Below are positions 62,221 through 64,000 of a DNA stretch of 64,000 nucleotides, piece by piece; the first letter of the stretch is position 1; each line of letters starts with the position of its first letter. The stretch lies in NCBI GenBank assembly GCA_000231825.2, contig JH720297.1, forward strand, positions 4,388-68,387. Reading direction: 5' to 3'. The notes below the pieces were generated by a model, which saw nothing but the letters and a program-made list of their open reading frames with translations, had not been told where the DNA came from and searched no databases. Origin of the DNA: Tetrahymena elliotti 4EA. Taxonomy: Eukaryota > Ciliophora > Oligohymenophorea > Hymenostomatida > Tetrahymenidae. Position numbers and translations under genes: made by a program.

Positions 62221-64000
62221 ATTTATTAAGGGAATCATCACAAATTTTTTAACAAAACTATAAAATTTAGATAATAAAAATAGTTAATAAACACACACAC
62301 ACATTTGCAAACTAATAAAATATATAAATATTGATGCAAGTACTACTACTAGTTAATTATTATATTAAATTTATATTTTCAATTTTATCCTATTTTTAAA
62401 TACATTTATTTTTGTCAAATTAAAGTCTTATCTTTTCTTCAAAATTCTATCTTACTCAATTTTAAACTTATGAAATTATGCTTATCTTGCATGAATATAA
62501 AATAGATATCGAAAGGATCTTTTAAATATTTTTAGCAATTTATATTGATTGATTCTTATCTTCTATGAATAAATGTAAAATATTTGGTACATTCAATTTT
62601 AGAAATTTAATGATTTATTTTTAAAAATTAAGTATTAATTAATTTTTTAATCATTTATTTTTAATTTTCTTTTCATAAAATTTAAATTGATTTAATGAAC
62701 ATACCTTAAAGAACAAAATATTAAGTTTTTTTAAACAATAATTTAAAATATTTTTAAAATTAAATTTATTTTGTATTACTAATAAATTTTTAATTATCTT
62801 TTGTGCCTTTTACTTCTAAAATTATGAATTTTACTGAAAAATTAACATCTTTTTTTTTAAATTTTGAATTATCATTTATTTTGAAAGTCGATTAAAACAC
62901 TCTAAAATTCATTTTTTTGTTATGCAAAAAATTAAAAAGAAGTATCTCTCAATTAATTTATTGTATTAAAAAAAATAACAAAGTAATAAAATCATTAAAT
63001 GAAAAAATTTTATGAATTAAAATTTTATTTTTCTAAGCATTAATATGATTGATTATTTACTTTTAGGTATGAATAAAAGTTTCATTTTTATAATTAATTA
63101 CTTTCGAGATTATTTTAGAGATGAATAAATATTTTTTTTTTTCAAAAATCAATTTGCTCAATATTTTCTACACCAAAATTAAAATATTAAATAGTTAGTA
63201 AAGAATAAATTTAGGCAAGAATAAATGGTTGGAAAAATTTTAATGAAGTAATAGAATAAATCATTTTAACTTCATAAAAAATTAACTTTGAAATATTAGT
63301 TTGAGAAAACTGTTATTTTTTTAAACCAAATGACTAACTATTTGCTTTTAGACAAATTTTAATCTTGATTATGCTATAGAGTTTTTGATTTAAGTCTCTT
63401 ACAGACTTAAAATTTAAAAAAATAAGATTGGTTTTACAAATAATATCTAAGTACTTCGTAATTAAAAAATTTTGAAGAATTATTTATACTATTGAATGAA
63501 AAATTATCTATTTAAAATAAATTTGTCTTTTAAATGATAGGGTTGATTAAAATGAGTTATTTTTTATGAAAAATAAAATCAGATAAGCCTTGTCTAGAAT
63601 TGTGTAAGTTGAATGAAATATTTGATAAGAAAAAATAAAATCACCTAATAATGATTATTTGAATATTGGTTAATTATTAATTGATTTACAGAAATTGGAC
63701 TGTAATATAAAATTTTTTGATATTAGAATATACTAAGATAAACAAGTCTCTATATTCATTCTATTTATAAAGGAGTGCTCACAAATTATTACATAATCTT
63801 AATATTTCAAATCAATTTATTGACTATTTTCAAAAATTTACATTTTGAAAATTTTCAATTTTTGAAAAGCATGATTTAAAAACTAAATCCATAACAAAAA
63901 TTTTATTTTTGCGGCAAAAATTGTATTGGATCATAAAGCTAGGTCTATAAAAGAATTATTTATCTTATGGCATGTACTGTTAACACTGAGCAATAATATC
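62221..64000. other. intergenic tail of the window, no gene seen
   Basis: 1.78 kb of AT-rich DNA with no recognisable gene. It contains a dinucleotide (AC)6 run at 62291-62303 and short ACT repeats at about 62340. A gene may begin beyond 64000. Confidence 0.5.
62291..62303. repeat. (AC)n microsatellite
   Basis: Six AC units plus A, in the 3' flank of the thioesterase gene. No function is inferred. Confidence 0.9.

Noticed and set aside
1..64000. Frequent in-frame TAA/TAG suggesting that most genes are pseudogenes
   Set aside because: TAA and TAG fall at many conserved-looking positions where Gln fits, and TGA alone ends the frames. This is the ciliate code, not gene decay.
1..64000. CRISPR arrays, insertion sequences, integrases, telomeric GGGGTT repeats or rDNA
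   Set aside because: None seen on either strand. The few direct repeats are isolated, and no transposase-like frame is present.

Overview
The window is about 22% GC, intron-rich DNA from a Tetrahymena-like ciliate nuclear genome, most likely macronuclear. In every real reading frame TAA and TAG stand where glutamine is expected, and only TGA ends a gene. Genes look like fragments under the standard code and become long and continuous under the ciliate code. Introns are 47-390 bp, very AT-rich and mostly GTA...TAG. For eight genes I checked that exon phases close on a whole number of codons.

Layout. 231-2373 (-) is a protein with a B-box-like and a CHY-type zinc finger. 3450-4634 (-) is unrecognised. 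5550-6215 (-) is an HD-domain phosphohydrolase. 6949-9430 (-) is a TBC (Rab-GAP-like) protein lacking both catalytic finger residues. 9887-10833 (+) is a small single-pass protein, probably mitochondrial. 11889-19233 (+) is a 15-exon gene for a 2,141-residue secreted or surface-anchored protein. 19436-20434 (+) is calmodulin-lysine methyltransferase. Four identical tRNA-Glu(CUC) genes lie at 20558-21629. They are followed by a COMM-domain gene (21853-22722, +), a mitochondrial-carrier-like gene (23234-24241, +) and a membrane protein with LVIVD-type propeller repeats (24726-29684, -).

The centre, 30796-53229, holds three very large paralogous genes. The first is on the minus strand and the next two are on the plus strand. 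Each encodes an N-terminal multi-pass membrane region of the ciliate TmcB-like type, a PAS domain, an acidic or Q/N-rich linker, two extracellular modules each bracketed by membrane helices, and a shared C-terminal tail. They look like a locally duplicated family of sensory receptors. The middle copy appears to carry a one-base deletion.

The right side holds a Q/N-rich protein ending in a dynein-stalk-like region (53510-56110, +), an EamA-type transporter (57182-58120, +), a GNAT acetyltransferase (59123-60013, -) and a hotdog-fold thioesterase (61375-62220, +). Intergenic DNA is extremely AT-rich. It carries short tandem repeats and no transposon, CRISPR array or telomeric repeat that I can recognise. 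There is no operon structure; each gene appears to be transcribed separately.
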